A DNA stretch of 51,430 nucleotides from an uncultured Clostridia bacterium. GTDB lineage: Bacteria; Bacillota; Clostridia; Oscillospirales; Ruminococcaceae. Under the pieces are notes generated by a model. The model worked only from the letters and a program-made list of their open reading frames with translations. It did not search any database and had not been told where the DNA came from. The position numbers and the translations under genes are program-made. Of the stretch, positions 17,829 to 27,568 are shown in pieces. The stretch covers positions 1 through 51,430 of the forward strand of contig CAMCPM010000014.1 of assembly GCA_945876755.1 (NCBI GenBank), given 5' to 3'. Position 1 is the stretch's first letter; every line of letters begins with the position of its first letter.

Positions 17829-19220
17829 TCATTCAATAGTATATGTGACCGTGTTGCTTATCGGAACATACTGTCCCGAAACGTAGGCGCTCAGGTAAAT
17901 TTCATATGTACCGGGACTATCAAGAAAATATTGATAGCTCAGTTCGTCTTCGGCATTGCGGTGAAGCACCTGCTCGCCGTTGTAAAAAACCATCCAGCCG
18001 AGATTGTGATACCCCTCAACTTCGGGACGAGTCACGGTATGGTTTTCGTCTATCGTTATTTCAACAGGGTCTTCAATAACAATTTCACTTTTCTCCTTTT
18101 CGTTCCATGAGATAAAGTCAAATTTCTCACCGTTCACGATAACGTCAGCGGTACAGTCTTTTATCGAACAGTTCGCCTCATAGCCGAGCATAGAGCCTGC
18201 TGTTCTTCCGTGAACCTCGCCGCTGACATGACAGTTTTCATATGAACCGCATATCGCCTGTCCTGTAATTATACCCACATCGTTTCCGCCGTCTATAAAA
18301 GCATTTTCAAAGGTAATATTCCCTACATAGCAAAAGGTTTCCCAACCAATAAAGCCCACATCGGTCCCGTCACTGCTGATCTTCATATTCTTTATTGTAC
18401 ACCCGTTTCCGTCAACAAGGCAGGTAAACGGGTGATCGTTTTGTCCGTCCGACCATCCCATCGGCACCCACTCATACCCTTCAAGGTCAATATCATTCTG
18501 AAGCTGCATAAGCAGATACTGCCCTTCGGGCGATGTATTTACATAGTAATTGAAGCTTGCAAGTTCCTCGGGAGTGCTTACAAGAAATACACCTTGTTCA
18601 ACGGAACTTTCTATGTAAGCTGCGTCCGCAAGAGTCGGAATATCTCCGTAATCACGGTATTTCATCCAGCCATCGTTATCGGGATATTTTTCAAAAAGAT
18701 CCGCATTTGTTTCTTCAAATTTAAGAAGTCTCCTTGCCTCTTTGACTTCATCGCTTCCCTCGGGATAAAGAGTGATCTTTTCTCCGTCTTTTTCAAGCTC
18801 AATGCAGTCGTCATAGATATAATACTTAAAAACAGTATATTCATTGATACCGTCAATAGTAAGCCGTATATCATAATCATTATAACCATTGTATAATGCA
18901 GTAAAGCTGTGCTCTTCCCCTGCAATTTTAACGATACCGTCACTATTGAATATCCACTGCTCATATGGACTGTCAATATTTATCCAGTACCCTTTAAGCT
19001 TGCCGGAAGCGTCATACAGTCTTTCTTCTGTTTGTGCTTCAAGGCTTTCAGCATTTTTGTTATCGTCTTTATCTGTGCCGCTGTCTAAAACAGCTGGCTC
19101 TGTAATATCCTCCGAAAGCTGCTCGGAAAGCACCTCGTCGCCGCTGCTTTTACTATCATTACAGCCGCTGAAAAGCAATCCGCAAGCCAGAAATGCTGCA
19201 ATAAATTTCAGTTTATCCAT
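17829..19220 (-). CDS. lipoprotein with GLUG-like beta-helical repeats, linked to YesM/YesN
   Basis: A 463-residue exported lipoprotein with lipobox FSGC and an acidic Ser/Glu/Asp-rich linker. Residues about 225-370 carry short repeats of the kind YIGNITFENAF, DVGIITGQAICGSYENCHVSG and GSMLGYEANCSIKDC. These resemble GLUG-type right-handed beta-helix repeats of bacterial surface proteins. The C-terminal part (PVEITIDENHTVTRP onward) looks like an immunoglobulin-type beta-sandwich. ATG 19220 is preferred over the in-frame GTG 19232 because GGAG lies about 11 nt before it and overlaps the GTG. It begins 28 nt after the YesN-like regulator and is likely in the same operon, so it may be a sensed or regulated surface component. 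Its ligand is unknown. Confidence 0.7.
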   Translation of the reverse strand: MDKLKFIAAFLACGLLFSGCNDSKSSGDEVLSEQLSEDITEPAVLDSGTDKDDNKNAESLEAQTEERLYDASGKLKGYWINIDSPYEQWIFNSDGIVKIAGEEHSFTALYNGYNDYDIRLTIDGINEYTVFKYYIYDDCIELEKDGEKITLYPEGSDEVKEARRLLKFEETNADLFEKYPDNDGWMKYRDYGDIPTLADAAYIESSVEQGVFLVSTPEELASFNYYVNTSPEGQYLLMQLQNDIDLEGYEWVPMGWSDGQNDHPFTCLVDGNGCTIKNMKISSDGTDVGFIGWETFCYVGNITFENAFIDGGNDVGIITGQAICGSYENCHVSGEVHGRTAGSMLGYEANCSIKDCTADVIVNGEKFDFISWNEKEKSEIVIEDPVEITIDENHTVTRPEVEGYHNLGWMVFYNGEQVLHRNAEDELSYQYFLDSPGTYEIYLSAYVSGQYVPISNTVTYTIE

Positions 19221-19248
19221 AAAGCCGGTCACTCCATATCTGCAATGT

Positions 19249-20787
19249 TTATTCGTTCTGTTCGTCCTGTCCGTTTTCGCCCCTGCTCATACGCTTGTAG
19301 CTGAGAGGACTTATTCCAACATATTTTTTAAACTTGTTGTGGAAGTAGTTTATATTTGTATATCCGACCATCTCCGCAACCTCGTAAACCTTGTATTCGT
19401 CCATTTCAAGCAGACGCTTTGCCTCGGTAATCCTTATGCGGTCAAGATAGTTATTGAAGTTCTCGCCGGTGTACTGATGAAAAACCTTACCGAGATATGC
19501 GCTGTTATAGCCGAAAATATTTGCCAGCTGTTCAAGTCTCAGCTCACGGCTGTAATTTGAACAGATATACTGCACAACACGCTCCATAGTGCTTTTGGTT
19601 GTACGTCCGAAATGTGTGCAGGACAGATCTGTAAGCGTTGTTTTGAGCAGTTCAATAATATCAAACAGGCTTGACCTTTCTCCGATTTTTGCGATAAACT
19701 CATCGTTGATGAACTGCTCTGTCTTCTTTTCGCCGATATTTTTCACAAGACGGGATTTGATTTCCATAACAGCAGTAATGCAGGTAACTTTAATTCTTTC
19801 CGCAGTATAAGCATTATTGCAAAGCGCCTGACGGAGTCTTTCAAGAGCTATGCCAAGCTTTTCGGTATCGTTTATCTCAACATATGCGTATATCTGACCG
19901 ATGATCTCGCCGATTTCACCGTCGCCGCCGCTTTCCTCGCTGAGTGTATCGCTGGTAACAACTCCGCAGTGCAGATACATAAAACGGTTTTTAAGCAGCG
20001 AATCTGCCTCAAGGTACGATTGCTTTATATCATACGGATTTGTTACAGTATCTCCAACGGTAACAAAAATTTTTCCGAAATAATCCTTATTCAGCTTAGA
20101 AAGAAACTCAATAATTTTTGAACGGCTCCAGCCCTTGAACAGAACCGCAGTTATACCGCTTAACTCAGGAGTTATTACATCAACATCGCTGCACATTTCA
20201 AGACGCCGCTTTACGGTTTCAAGCATCAGCGATTTTTCATCAGGCTCCATATCCTCGGTCGAGCTGATAATTGCTGCATCGTAGCTTTTATAATTATACG
20301 CGTCAAGAGAACTTTTCCCGATAATATTGTCGTCACCCAGAAGCAGCGCACGAACAAGCTGCTCGTTCATGTACTCGCTGCCCTTGCGCATAGTTACCTC
20401 ATCCTTGCGCTCCTCGTGAATTTCGTCACGGAGGGCTTTCAGCGCTTCAACCAGTTCGTCCTCGTCCACCGGCTTGAGAATAAATCCCTTTACACCCAAT
20501 GACATAGCCTCTTTAGCGTATGTAAAATCGGAATATCCCGAAAGGATAAGACACTTTCCGTCAAAGCCCTTGCTTTTAGCAGCCTCGATCATTTTTATTC
20601 CGGTCATACCGGGCATTTTAACGTCAGCAATGACAATATCGGGATCAAGTGAAATTATTTTAGCCAGACCGTCATCACCGTCCTCGCCCTCGCCTATTAC
20701 CTCAAGCCCCAGCTCATTCCACGGGATCATCATTTTTACACCCTGACGAACGTTAGGCTCATCGTCCACAAGCAAAACCTTCAGCAT
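19249..20787 (-). CDS. YesN-type response regulator with AraC DNA-binding domain
   Basis: A 512-residue transcription regulator. The receiver occupies residues 1-120, with Asp8-Asp9, phospho-acceptor Asp55 in IADVKMPGMTG and Lys in ILKPVDEDE. A long middle region follows, and a C-terminal AraC/XylS pair of helix-turn-helices lies at about 405-505 (YLGKVFHQYTGENFNNYLDRIRI and VGYTNINYFHNKFKKYVGISP). This architecture is the partner of YesM-type kinases, which usually control carbohydrate uptake genes. It starts 19 nt downstream of the kinase gene. No sugar ABC transporter is adjacent; the third gene of the operon is a lipoprotein. Targets are unknown. Confidence 0.92.
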   Translation of the reverse strand: MLKVLLVDDEPNVRQGVKMMIPWNELGLEVIGEGEDGDDGLAKIISLDPDIVIADVKMPGMTGIKMIEAAKSKGFDGKCLILSGYSDFTYAKEAMSLGVKGFILKPVDEDELVEALKALRDEIHEERKDEVTMRKGSEYMNEQLVRALLLGDDNIIGKSSLDAYNYKSYDAAIISSTEDMEPDEKSLMLETVKRRLEMCSDVDVITPELSGITAVLFKGWSRSKIIEFLSKLNKDYFGKIFVTVGDTVTNPYDIKQSYLEADSLLKNRFMYLHCGVVTSDTLSEESGGDGEIGEIIGQIYAYVEINDTEKLGIALERLRQALCNNAYTAERIKVTCITAVMEIKSRLVKNIGEKKTEQFINDEFIAKIGERSSLFDIIELLKTTLTDLSCTHFGRTTKSTMERVVQYICSNYSRELRLEQLANIFGYNSAYLGKVFHQYTGENFNNYLDRIRITEAKRLLEMDEYKVYEVAEMVGYTNINYFHNKFKKYVGISPLSYKRMSRGENGQDEQNE

Positions 20788-20806
20788 AATTTATACCAAT
20801 CCTTTT

Positions 20807-22663
20807 TTAAGAGTTCAGCTTTGCAGAAATATTTCCGCTTATTTCGCTGTATTTTTCGGGAAGCCGTTTCATAACATTCTCATCGACCTCTCTCGGCAGA
20901 GTAATTCTTATAGTTGTACCTCTGCCATGAACAGTTTCAACCGTCATACCGTACTGCTCGCCGTGATACATTTTTATACGTTTATTTACGTTTGTCAAGC
21001 CGATACTCTTACCGGAAGAAGTATCGTTCTTTTCAAGTTTTTTGAGAAGTTCCCGCAGTCTGTCCGGTGCGATACCGCTTCCGTTATCGGAAACCTCGAT
21101 CATAACCGTTTCACCGCGGTAAAAAACCTTAACATTTATCTTACCGTTATTTTTTGCACTTTCGATACCGTGTACAAACGCATTTTCAACGATTGGCTGA
21201 ATAATCAGCGGCAGAATTTTATAATTGCGGTCAACCTCGCAGTAAATCGAATATGAAACCCTGTCTCCGAAGCGTGCCGACTGAAGCTCAAGATAGCTTT
21301 TGGTAAATTCCAGTTCGGATTCAAGCGTTACCATTCCGTCTTTTACTTCAAGGCAGCGCCGCATAAATTTTCCAAGCTTTTTGACCAGATCAGCAGTTTC
21401 CTTGTCGTTGTTGCAATATGCCTTCATGCGGATAGTTTCAAGAGTATTATAAAGAAAGTGTGGATTTATCTGGCTTGCCAGTGCTTTGAACTCCGCCTCT
21501 ACCTGATTCAGCTTGAAGCTTTCCGACTGGATCTTTGCTTTGTATGCATCGTTGATAAGCGTCTGCATACTGTCGACCATCTTTTTCAAGTCTTGATAAA
21601 GGTCAAAGATCTCATCTGTTCCCTTGATTTCATCGGTCAGTTCAAAGTTACCTTCAGAAACGCTGTGCATTTGATTTTTGAGAAGCTGAATACGCCTTGA
21701 AAACACACTTGAAAACAGAATGGTAATAAGTACCGAAAGAAGGATGCAAAGCAAAATATACCATATATATACAAATACAACACCTTTTATCTCATCATCG
21801 AAAAAAGTGTACGGCTTTACAACATATACCTGAAACAGATTTCCGCTGTTATCATAGTCAAAGTACGAAACAACGGTAGTACCCAGCTTTTCAAGCTGGT
21901 TTTTATCGTCGTTCAGCAGCTTTGAATCGCTTATTCCGAAAGAAAAACCGCTTCCGGTATTATTGAGAACTGTACCCGCATTGCTTCCCGGAACATTACT
22001 GTAAAAAACTGCACCCTGTCCTACGCACATAACCACGCTGAAATCGTAGTCCTTAACAAGCTCGGTATAAATATCGCTGCTTACAGTTACTCTCATTACG
22101 CCAAGAAAGCTGCCGTCCCTTCCGTTAAGCGGACTTATCTGACAAAGAGAGTAGGTTCCGATACCGTCAATTTCATCGTAAATCAGCTGCCACTTGACTG
22201 AATTGGTTTCTGCCGTTTCCCTGTACCAGTAAGTCTGCTTTATTTTTTCATCGGCATAACAAAACGAAGAATCAGGAACAAAATCTTCAATATTAACATA
22301 AAATTTTATATCATCGACCTGCGAATAAGCGTTAAGATATTCCGGCACAACCTGATTCTGCAAATAATAATCATAATATTCGTCGCGGTTGACAAAATCA
22401 TTATTGATAAGCTCCTGTATTTTTTCGTTTCCGATGACCCTCTCGCTGATATTTGAAACGGTAACAAGAACGTCTTTCAGTCTTGTTTTAAGGCTGTCGG
22501 CAGCAGAAACAGTTTCGTTTACTGCATTTTCCTTTATAGTATCGGCAAGGTTATAAAGCAGAAAAACTCCTGCAAGCGTAACAGGAACGACCGCAGTTAT
22601 ACACATTATAATAAGCTTATTGCGGAATTTAGTATTAAGCAGTTTTTGGACAGGATTAAACAT
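20807..22663 (-). CDS. YesM-type membrane sensor histidine kinase
   Basis: A 618-residue kinase. TM1 is at about 17-40, an extracytoplasmic Cache-like domain at 45-285, TM2 at about 293-320, then HAMP, the His_kinase domain with His402 in QINPHFLYNTLE, and an ATPase domain with NAFVHGIE and DNGSGIA. It would phosphorylate the adjacent YesN-type regulator. The open frame begins at TTG 22696, but ATG 22663 has GGAGG 10 nt upstream and is the real start. The gene lies 19 nt before the regulator gene. Such kinases often sense extracellular glycans, which is inference here. Confidence 0.9.
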   Translation of the reverse strand: MFNPVQKLLNTKFRNKLIIMCITAVVPVTLAGVFLLYNLADTIKENAVNETVSAADSLKTRLKDVLVTVSNISERVIGNEKIQELINNDFVNRDEYYDYYLQNQVVPEYLNAYSQVDDIKFYVNIEDFVPDSSFCYADEKIKQTYWYRETAETNSVKWQLIYDEIDGIGTYSLCQISPLNGRDGSFLGVMRVTVSSDIYTELVKDYDFSVVMCVGQGAVFYSNVPGSNAGTVLNNTGSGFSFGISDSKLLNDDKNQLEKLGTTVVSYFDYDNSGNLFQVYVVKPYTFFDDEIKGVVFVYIWYILLCILLSVLITILFSSVFSRRIQLLKNQMHSVSEGNFELTDEIKGTDEIFDLYQDLKKMVDSMQTLINDAYKAKIQSESFKLNQVEAEFKALASQINPHFLYNTLETIRMKAYCNNDKETADLVKKLGKFMRRCLEVKDGMVTLESELEFTKSYLELQSARFGDRVSYSIYCEVDRNYKILPLIIQPIVENAFVHGIESAKNNGKINVKVFYRGETVMIEVSDNGSGIAPDRLRELLKKLEKNDTSSGKSIGLTNVNKRIKMYHGEQYGMTVETVHGRGTTIRITLPREVDENVMKRLPEKYSEISGNISAKLNS

Positions 22664-22756
22664 ATGCCTGCGACCTCCGCCAAAAAAATCATTCAAATTG
22701 TTTTCATATTTATTTTACCATATTAAACGGGGAAATGTATGAATATTTAATGAACC

Positions 22757-22788
22757 GTAAAAAATAAGACTCCCCGAGAGGGGGAGTC
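22757..22788 (-). terminator. terminator of the pst-pho operon
   Basis: An 8-bp stem GACTCCCC/GGGGAGTC (22768-22775 with 22781-22788) is followed on the minus strand by TTATTTTTT. It lies just after the phoR stop. Confidence 0.88.
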
Positions 22789-22803
22789 CAAATTCCATCA
22801 GCA

Positions 22804-24459
22804 TCAGAATGCAACTGTAATTTTTGTTCCAACATTTACCTTGCTTTCCAGCTTTAAGTCCGCATTATGAAAAGCCGCTGCGTGTTTTACTATGGAAAGA
22901 CCGAGTCCCGTGCCGCCTATCCGTCTGGAATGACTTTTGTCAACACGGTAAAATCTCTCGAAAACACGCTTCTGAGCTTCATCGGGAATTCCTATTCCCG
23001 TATCCTCCACAATAACCACAGGTCTGCCGTTAACAGCTTCGGCAGTAATGATAACCTTTCCGTTTTCACAGTTATATTTAATGGCGTTTTCCGTAAGATT
23101 ATAGATCATTTCCTCAAGAATTGCAGGTGCGCCGTATACAAAGCAGCTTTCGCCCTTTACCGAAACAGATACGCCTGCTTTTTCAGCTGTATGCGCAAGC
23201 CGTCCGGCAACAGCCTTTGCGGTTTCAAAAATATCAACATCGCACTTCTCTATGCCGCTGCCGTTTTCGTCAAGTCTCGAAAGCTTGATAATATCGTCAA
23301 TAAGCGTTATCATGCGGCTTGCTTCGCTTCGTATCGTCTCGCTGAAGCCTTTTACATCGTCCGCTTTGACAATTCCGCCTGCCAGCATATCGGAAATGCC
23401 GTAAATAGTAGTCAGCGGAGTTTTCAGCTCATGTGAAACATTTGACGTAAACTCACGTCTCAGCTGTTCACGCTGCTCTTTTTCGGTAACATCAAGGATA
23501 ATTATGATAACACCCGTCACATTTCCGTCATGAAATACCGGATTGGAAACTATGTGGGAGCAGGATTCCCCTATGCTCATAGGCTGTTCATTGTGCTTTC
23601 CGTCAAGAGCAAGCTCCACCGCCGTACGGAAGCTTTCGCTTCTGTTGATAGCCAAAACGCTCCTGCTTTTGGCGGCGTCCTCGGCGCTGACTCCAAGAAG
23701 TCTCAAAGCCGCAGAATTGTAGGAAAGTATCTCCGTTTTATCATCAATAATAAGAAAACCCTCGCTCATATTTTCCGTAATAATGCTGAACTCGGTCTGC
23801 TTGCGCTTCAGTTCATGCATCTGACTTTTTATCCGGCTGTTCTGAACTCGTATTTTTTTCAGCAGCGGAGCAAGTTCCTCATAAGGCTCGTCAAGTTCAG
23901 GATTGTTAAGGTCGATACTGTTTACCGGACGGAGAATATGCTTTGCAATTGCACTTGAAAGCAGTCCTGCGGCAATGATAGCAAGAACAAGAACAACAGT
24001 CATAGGCTGCAATACGCCGAGAACCAGCGACCATACAGAGTTGACCTTGCCCGAAACACGCAGGACTCTGCCGTCATCCATTTTTAAAGCATAGTAAAGA
24101 TTTCTTGTTCCAAGAGTGTCGGAATAACGGGAACTGCTTCCCTCTCCGGTTGCAAACGCTTCCTTTACCTCCTCGCGGAGACTGTGGTTGTCCATGCTTT
24201 GAGCGTCGCCGCTGCTGTCGTAAAACACACTGCCGTCAGTGTTTATAACCGTAATACGGTTTCTGAAATCCGTTATTTCGTTAAGATATTCGTCACCTTC
24301 TGCGGAAATTCCCTTTGAAATAAAGTACGCCTCGTTTTTCAGCTCGGCAGAAACAATATTGCCGAAATACTCATAAAGTATCCCGATCAGAAAAGCGCTG
24401 CAAAGGCACATTACAAGTACCGCAACTGAAATTATACCGGTAAATATTTTTCTGGTCAC
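22804..24459 (-). CDS. phoR: PhoR-type phosphate sensor histidine kinase
   Basis: A 551-residue membrane kinase. TM1 is at about 7-28, an extracytoplasmic domain at 30-145, TM2 at 150-172, a PAS domain at about 222-325, HisKA with His343 in FTSNVSHELKTPL, and an ATPase domain with NLTENAIKYN, VEDTGIGIP and GGTGLGLSIV. It sits last in the pst-phoU-phoP operon and should phosphorylate the PhoP-type regulator encoded 18 nt upstream. The start is GTG 24459 with GGAGG 9 nt before it. Sensing is likely indirect, through the Pst transporter and PhoU, as in the well-studied systems. Confidence 0.93.
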   Translation of the reverse strand: MTRKIFTGIISVAVLVMCLCSAFLIGILYEYFGNIVSAELKNEAYFISKGISAEGDEYLNEITDFRNRITVINTDGSVFYDSSGDAQSMDNHSLREEVKEAFATGEGSSSRYSDTLGTRNLYYALKMDDGRVLRVSGKVNSVWSLVLGVLQPMTVVLVLAIIAAGLLSSAIAKHILRPVNSIDLNNPELDEPYEELAPLLKKIRVQNSRIKSQMHELKRKQTEFSIITENMSEGFLIIDDKTEILSYNSAALRLLGVSAEDAAKSRSVLAINRSESFRTAVELALDGKHNEQPMSIGESCSHIVSNPVFHDGNVTGVIIIILDVTEKEQREQLRREFTSNVSHELKTPLTTIYGISDMLAGGIVKADDVKGFSETIRSEASRMITLIDDIIKLSRLDENGSGIEKCDVDIFETAKAVAGRLAHTAEKAGVSVSVKGESCFVYGAPAILEEMIYNLTENAIKYNCENGKVIITAEAVNGRPVVIVEDTGIGIPDEAQKRVFERFYRVDKSHSRRIGGTGLGLSIVKHAAAFHNADLKLESKVNVGTKITVAF

Positions 24460-24477
24460 AGCTTATACCTCCGGGAG

Positions 24478-25155
24478 TTATTCCGATTTTCCGCCGAAGC
24501 GGTAGCCTATGCCTCTGACAGTTTCAATAAACTTTCCGCATTCGCCCAGCTTTGAACGCAGAGTTCTCACATGAACGTCAACCGTCCTGCTTTCACCGTC
24601 AAAGCCGTAATCCCAGATTTTCGTCAACAGCTCGTCACGGGTAAATACTCTGCCGTCATTTTTCATCAGCAGCAGAAGAAGCTCATATTCCTTTAAGGTA
24701 AGCGGCACATCATTCCCGTTGACTTTAATTATATGCTTTGACGGACAAACATACAGACTTCCGCAAATGTATTCGTTCTTTTCGGATTCGGGTCTTGTTC
24801 TCCTGAGCAGCGCACGGATACGGGAGATAAGCTCCATAGTGCCGAAAGGCTTTGCTATGTAATCGTCAGCGCCGCTGTCAAGACCGATGACCTTGTCGTA
24901 CTCGGTCGTCTTTGCGGTAAGCAGGATTATCGGCAGATTTTTCGTGTCGCTTCTTTTCCTGAGCTTTGCAAGGACTGTTAAGCCGTCCTCGTCGGGAAGC
25001 ATTATATCCAGCAGCAAAAGCTCGGGAATAGCGCTGTCAAGAGCGTTCCAAAAGTCCTTCGGGTGAGCAAAACCCGTTGCCTCAAGCCCAGAATTGTTAA
25101 GCGCATAGATAACAAAGCTGCGGATATTGTTGTCGTCCTCAAGCAGATAAATCAT
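24478..25155 (-). CDS. phoP: PhoP/PhoB-type response regulator
   Basis: A 225-residue OmpR-family regulator of the phosphate regulon. The receiver shows Glu6-Asp7-Asp8, phospho-acceptor Asp50 in LLLDIMLPDEDG, and Lys in AKPFG. The C-terminal winged helix has the LTLKEYELLLLL and SRTVDVHVRTLRSKL segments. The longer open frame runs back into phoU; ATG 25155 is chosen because AAAGGAA precedes it and the conserved receiver starts there. It lies 1 bp after the phoU stop. Its likely binding site is the repeated TTTAACA/TTTACA array before pstS. Confidence 0.93.
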   Translation of the reverse strand: MIYLLEDDNNIRSFVIYALNNSGLEATGFAHPKDFWNALDSAIPELLLLDIMLPDEDGLTVLAKLRKRSDTKNLPIILLTAKTTEYDKVIGLDSGADDYIAKPFGTMELISRIRALLRRTRPESEKNEYICGSLYVCPSKHIIKVNGNDVPLTLKEYELLLLLMKNDGRVFTRDELLTKIWDYGFDGESRTVDVHVRTLRSKLGECGKFIETVRGIGYRFGGKSE

Positions 25156-25156
25156 A

Positions 25157-25813
25157 TCAATCGTTCCTTTTTTCGTTTTTGTGCGTACCCGTAATAGAAT
25201 ATTCCACCCACTCGGCAATATTTGTCGCATGGTCGCCTATTCTTTCAAGGTACTTGGCTATCATCATAATATCAATGCAGTATTCGCCCTTTTTCGGGTC
25301 CTCAGCAATAAGAGCGATAAGCTCATCCTTGACCTTGATAAAAAGCTCGTCAACTGTATCATCTTCTATTATAACACATTTTGCAGCGTTTAGGTCACTT
25401 TTTACAAAAGAATTTACACTGTCGGTAACCATTTTTACCGCCGCCTCAGCCATATCCTTGATATGGGTCTTTCCAAAGGAGTTGTCACCGCTTATAAATT
25501 TGGTGATTTCTGCAATATCAGACGCCTGATCGCCTATTCTTTCCATATCGCTTATCATTTTCAGCGCCGACGAAACCGTCCGAAGATCCTTTGCAACAGG
25601 CTGCTGCCGCAAAAGCAGCTTCATGCACAGCGCCTCTATTTCACGTTCCTTGTCGTCGATAGCCTTTTCAGCAGCATATGCCTTTTCCGCCATTTCGGAA
25701 TTTCCGTCAAGAAGAGCCTTTACGGCGCAGGTAATAGCGTCCTCGCAGAGTGCGCCCATTTTTATCAGTTCAACGTTAAGATGCTCAAGCATTTCCTCGA
25801 AAACTATTCTCAT
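25157..25813 (-). CDS. phoU: PhoU phosphate signalling protein
   Basis: A 218-residue all-helical cytoplasmic protein with two PhoU repeats (about 1-105 and 115-210), each with the RIGD-type metal-binding pattern (MERIGDQASDIAE and LERIGDHATNIAEW). It links the Pst transporter to the PhoR kinase and holds the regulon off when phosphate is plentiful. It lies between pstB and phoP, the normal place. GAAAGGAAA precedes the ATG. Confidence 0.95.
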   Translation of the reverse strand: MRIVFEEMLEHLNVELIKMGALCEDAITCAVKALLDGNSEMAEKAYAAEKAIDDKEREIEALCMKLLLRQQPVAKDLRTVSSALKMISDMERIGDQASDIAEITKFISGDNSFGKTHIKDMAEAAVKMVTDSVNSFVKSDLNAAKCVIIEDDTVDELFIKVKDELIALIAEDPKKGEYCIDIMMIAKYLERIGDHATNIAEWVEYSITGTHKNEKRND

Positions 25814-25845
25814 AGCAAAATTTCCTTTCAGTAATATCGGGCATA

Positions 25846-26595
25846 TTATCCGAAACGTCCCGTGATATAATCCTCGGTGCGCTTATCCTTAGGCACTGAG
25901 AAAAGTTCCTCGGTAGCGCTGAACTCTACGACCTCTCCAAGCAGGAAAAACGCCGTCATATCGGAAATTCTCGCTGCCTGCTGCATATTGTGGGTAACCA
26001 TTACAATTGTGTACTTGTCTTTCAGTTCAACCGCAAGGTCCTCAATTTTTGAAGTAGATATAGGGTCAAGCGCCGAGGTAGGTTCGTCCATGAGAAGGAC
26101 TTCGGGTTCTACTGCAAGGGCACGGGCAATGCAAAGTCTCTGCTGCTGTCCGCCCGATAAACCGAGAGCGCTTTTTTTGAGACGGTCTTTGAGTTCGTCC
26201 CAGATAGCGGCATTGCGAAGAGATTTTTCAACTATCTCGTCAAGCTTTGCCTTTGAGCGTATACCGTGCGTCCTCGGACCGTATGCGATATTGTCATAAA
26301 CGCTCATTGGAAAAGGATTCGGCTTCTGGAAAACCATTCCCACACGCTTCCGCAGGTTGTTTATATCCATATTCCCGTAAATATCTTCTCCGTCAAGGAG
26401 TACCTCGCCGGTAATGCGGCAGCCTTCAACAAGGTCGTTCATCCTGTTCAGCGACTTCAGCAGCGTGGATTTGCCGCAGCCTGACGGTCCTATAAAAGCT
26501 GTTATCTTTCCTGACGGAATATTCAGGTTTATTCCCTTGAGAGCCTTAAAATCGCCGTAGTAAAGCTCCATATTTTTTATAGTAAATTTATCCAT
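25846..26595 (-). CDS. pstB: phosphate ABC transporter ATP-binding protein PstB
   Basis: A 249-residue ABC ATPase that powers high-affinity phosphate import. Walker [10 protein letters not shown], signature LSGGQQQRL, Walker [14 protein letters not shown] and the switch His in VTHNMQQA are all present. Length and the ending TGRFG are typical of PstB. AAGGAG precedes the ATG. Gene order pstS-C-A-B-phoU is standard. Confidence 0.97.
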   Translation of the reverse strand: MDKFTIKNMELYYGDFKALKGINLNIPSGKITAFIGPSGCGKSTLLKSLNRMNDLVEGCRITGEVLLDGEDIYGNMDINNLRKRVGMVFQKPNPFPMSVYDNIAYGPRTHGIRSKAKLDEIVEKSLRNAAIWDELKDRLKKSALGLSGGQQQRLCIARALAVEPEVLLMDEPTSALDPISTSKIEDLAVELKDKYTIVMVTHNMQQAARISDMTAFFLLGEVVEFSATEELFSVPKDKRTEDYITGRFG

Positions 26596-26623
26596 TTATA
26601 TTCTCCTTATAAAGCAAAGCGGA

Positions 26624-27556
26624 TCAGCAGCTTTTGTTTCCGATTTTCTTTGCGATAAATCCCGAAAGCAGATTTATTCCCACAACGACCGCAAGCAGAA
26701 CTACTGCCGAAGCGTGAGCCTGACCTGTGTAAAGTCCCTCGGAAAGCAGCGCATACATATGTACCGAAAGTGTTCTCGCAGAGTCCGTAAGATGAGTCGG
26801 TACCGCCGCATATGTTCCTGCTGTAAAGATAAGCGCCGCACTTTCGCCTACTATACGTCCTATCGCAAGTATCACGCCTGCAAGTATTCCCGGAACAGCG
26901 CTTGGAAGAACTATTCTGAAAACCGTGCGGAGACGTCCTGCACCAAGTCCGAAGCTGCCCTCACGGTAGGAATCGGGCACGGACAGCAAAGCTTCCTCGG
27001 TAGTGCGGATAATCAGCGGCAGTATCATTACCGCAAGAGTTACCGCACCGGAAATCAAGGAATAGCTCAGACCGAGAGTTATAACAAAGAGGATATATCC
27101 GAAAAGTCCGTAAACTATGGATGGTATTCCCGAAAGGGTCTCGGCGGTAATCCTAATTACCTTTACAAGCTTGCTGCCTCTTTTTGCATACTCCACAAGA
27201 TAGATAGCCGCAAAGATGCCGACAGGAACCGCCATTACCAGCGAAAGCACCGTCATAATAACGGTATTTATAACCGCAGGAGTCATGGATACATTTTCAC
27301 TTGTGTACTTCCACGCAAAAATGCCGGGAAAATATTCTATCAGCGCAGGTATACCTTTAATCAGTATGTACCCCGTCAGGAGTACCAGCACGCCTGCCGT
27401 CACCGCTGCCGAAAAGAGCATAAGCAGCTTTAAAATAAGCGAGGACGGTCTGCCCTTATATTCACGGAGCCGCTGTTTCCATGTACGGAAGTTTATACCC
27501 TCAGCCTGATTTTCCGCAGATTTTACAGGCATGACAGCTGTTTCAGTATAATCCAT
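26624..27556 (-). CDS. pstA: phosphate ABC transporter permease PstA
   Basis: A 310-residue inner-membrane permease. Six predicted spans follow a 30-residue cytoplasmic N-terminus; the BPD-type permease motif is seen in EALLSVPDSYREGSFGLGAGRLRTVFRIVLPSA. It pairs with PstC to form the phosphate channel. GGGAGG precedes the ATG. Gaps to its neighbours are 12 and 28 bp. Confidence 0.95.
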   Translation of the reverse strand: MDYTETAVMPVKSAENQAEGINFRTWKQRLREYKGRPSSLILKLLMLFSAAVTAGVLVLLTGYILIKGIPALIEYFPGIFAWKYTSENVSMTPAVINTVIMTVLSLVMAVPVGIFAAIYLVEYAKRGSKLVKVIRITAETLSGIPSIVYGLFGYILFVITLGLSYSLISGAVTLAVMILPLIIRTTEEALLSVPDSYREGSFGLGAGRLRTVFRIVLPSAVPGILAGVILAIGRIVGESAALIFTAGTYAAVPTHLTDSARTLSVHMYALLSEGLYTGQAHASAVVLLAVVVGINLLSGFIAKKIGNKSC

Positions 27557-27568
27557 AAAAAATCCTCC

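Noticed and set aside
18889-19560. Open frame of 223 codons on the plus strand
   Set aside because: It runs antisense across the lipoprotein and regulator boundary, so it is a shadow.
22867-23436. Open frame of 189 codons on the plus strand
   Set aside because: It is antisense to phoR and the product has no recognisable domain.
26714-27433. Long open frame (239 codons) on the plus strand
   Set aside because: It is exactly antisense to pstA, which has clear family motifs, and its product is low-complexity and basic.
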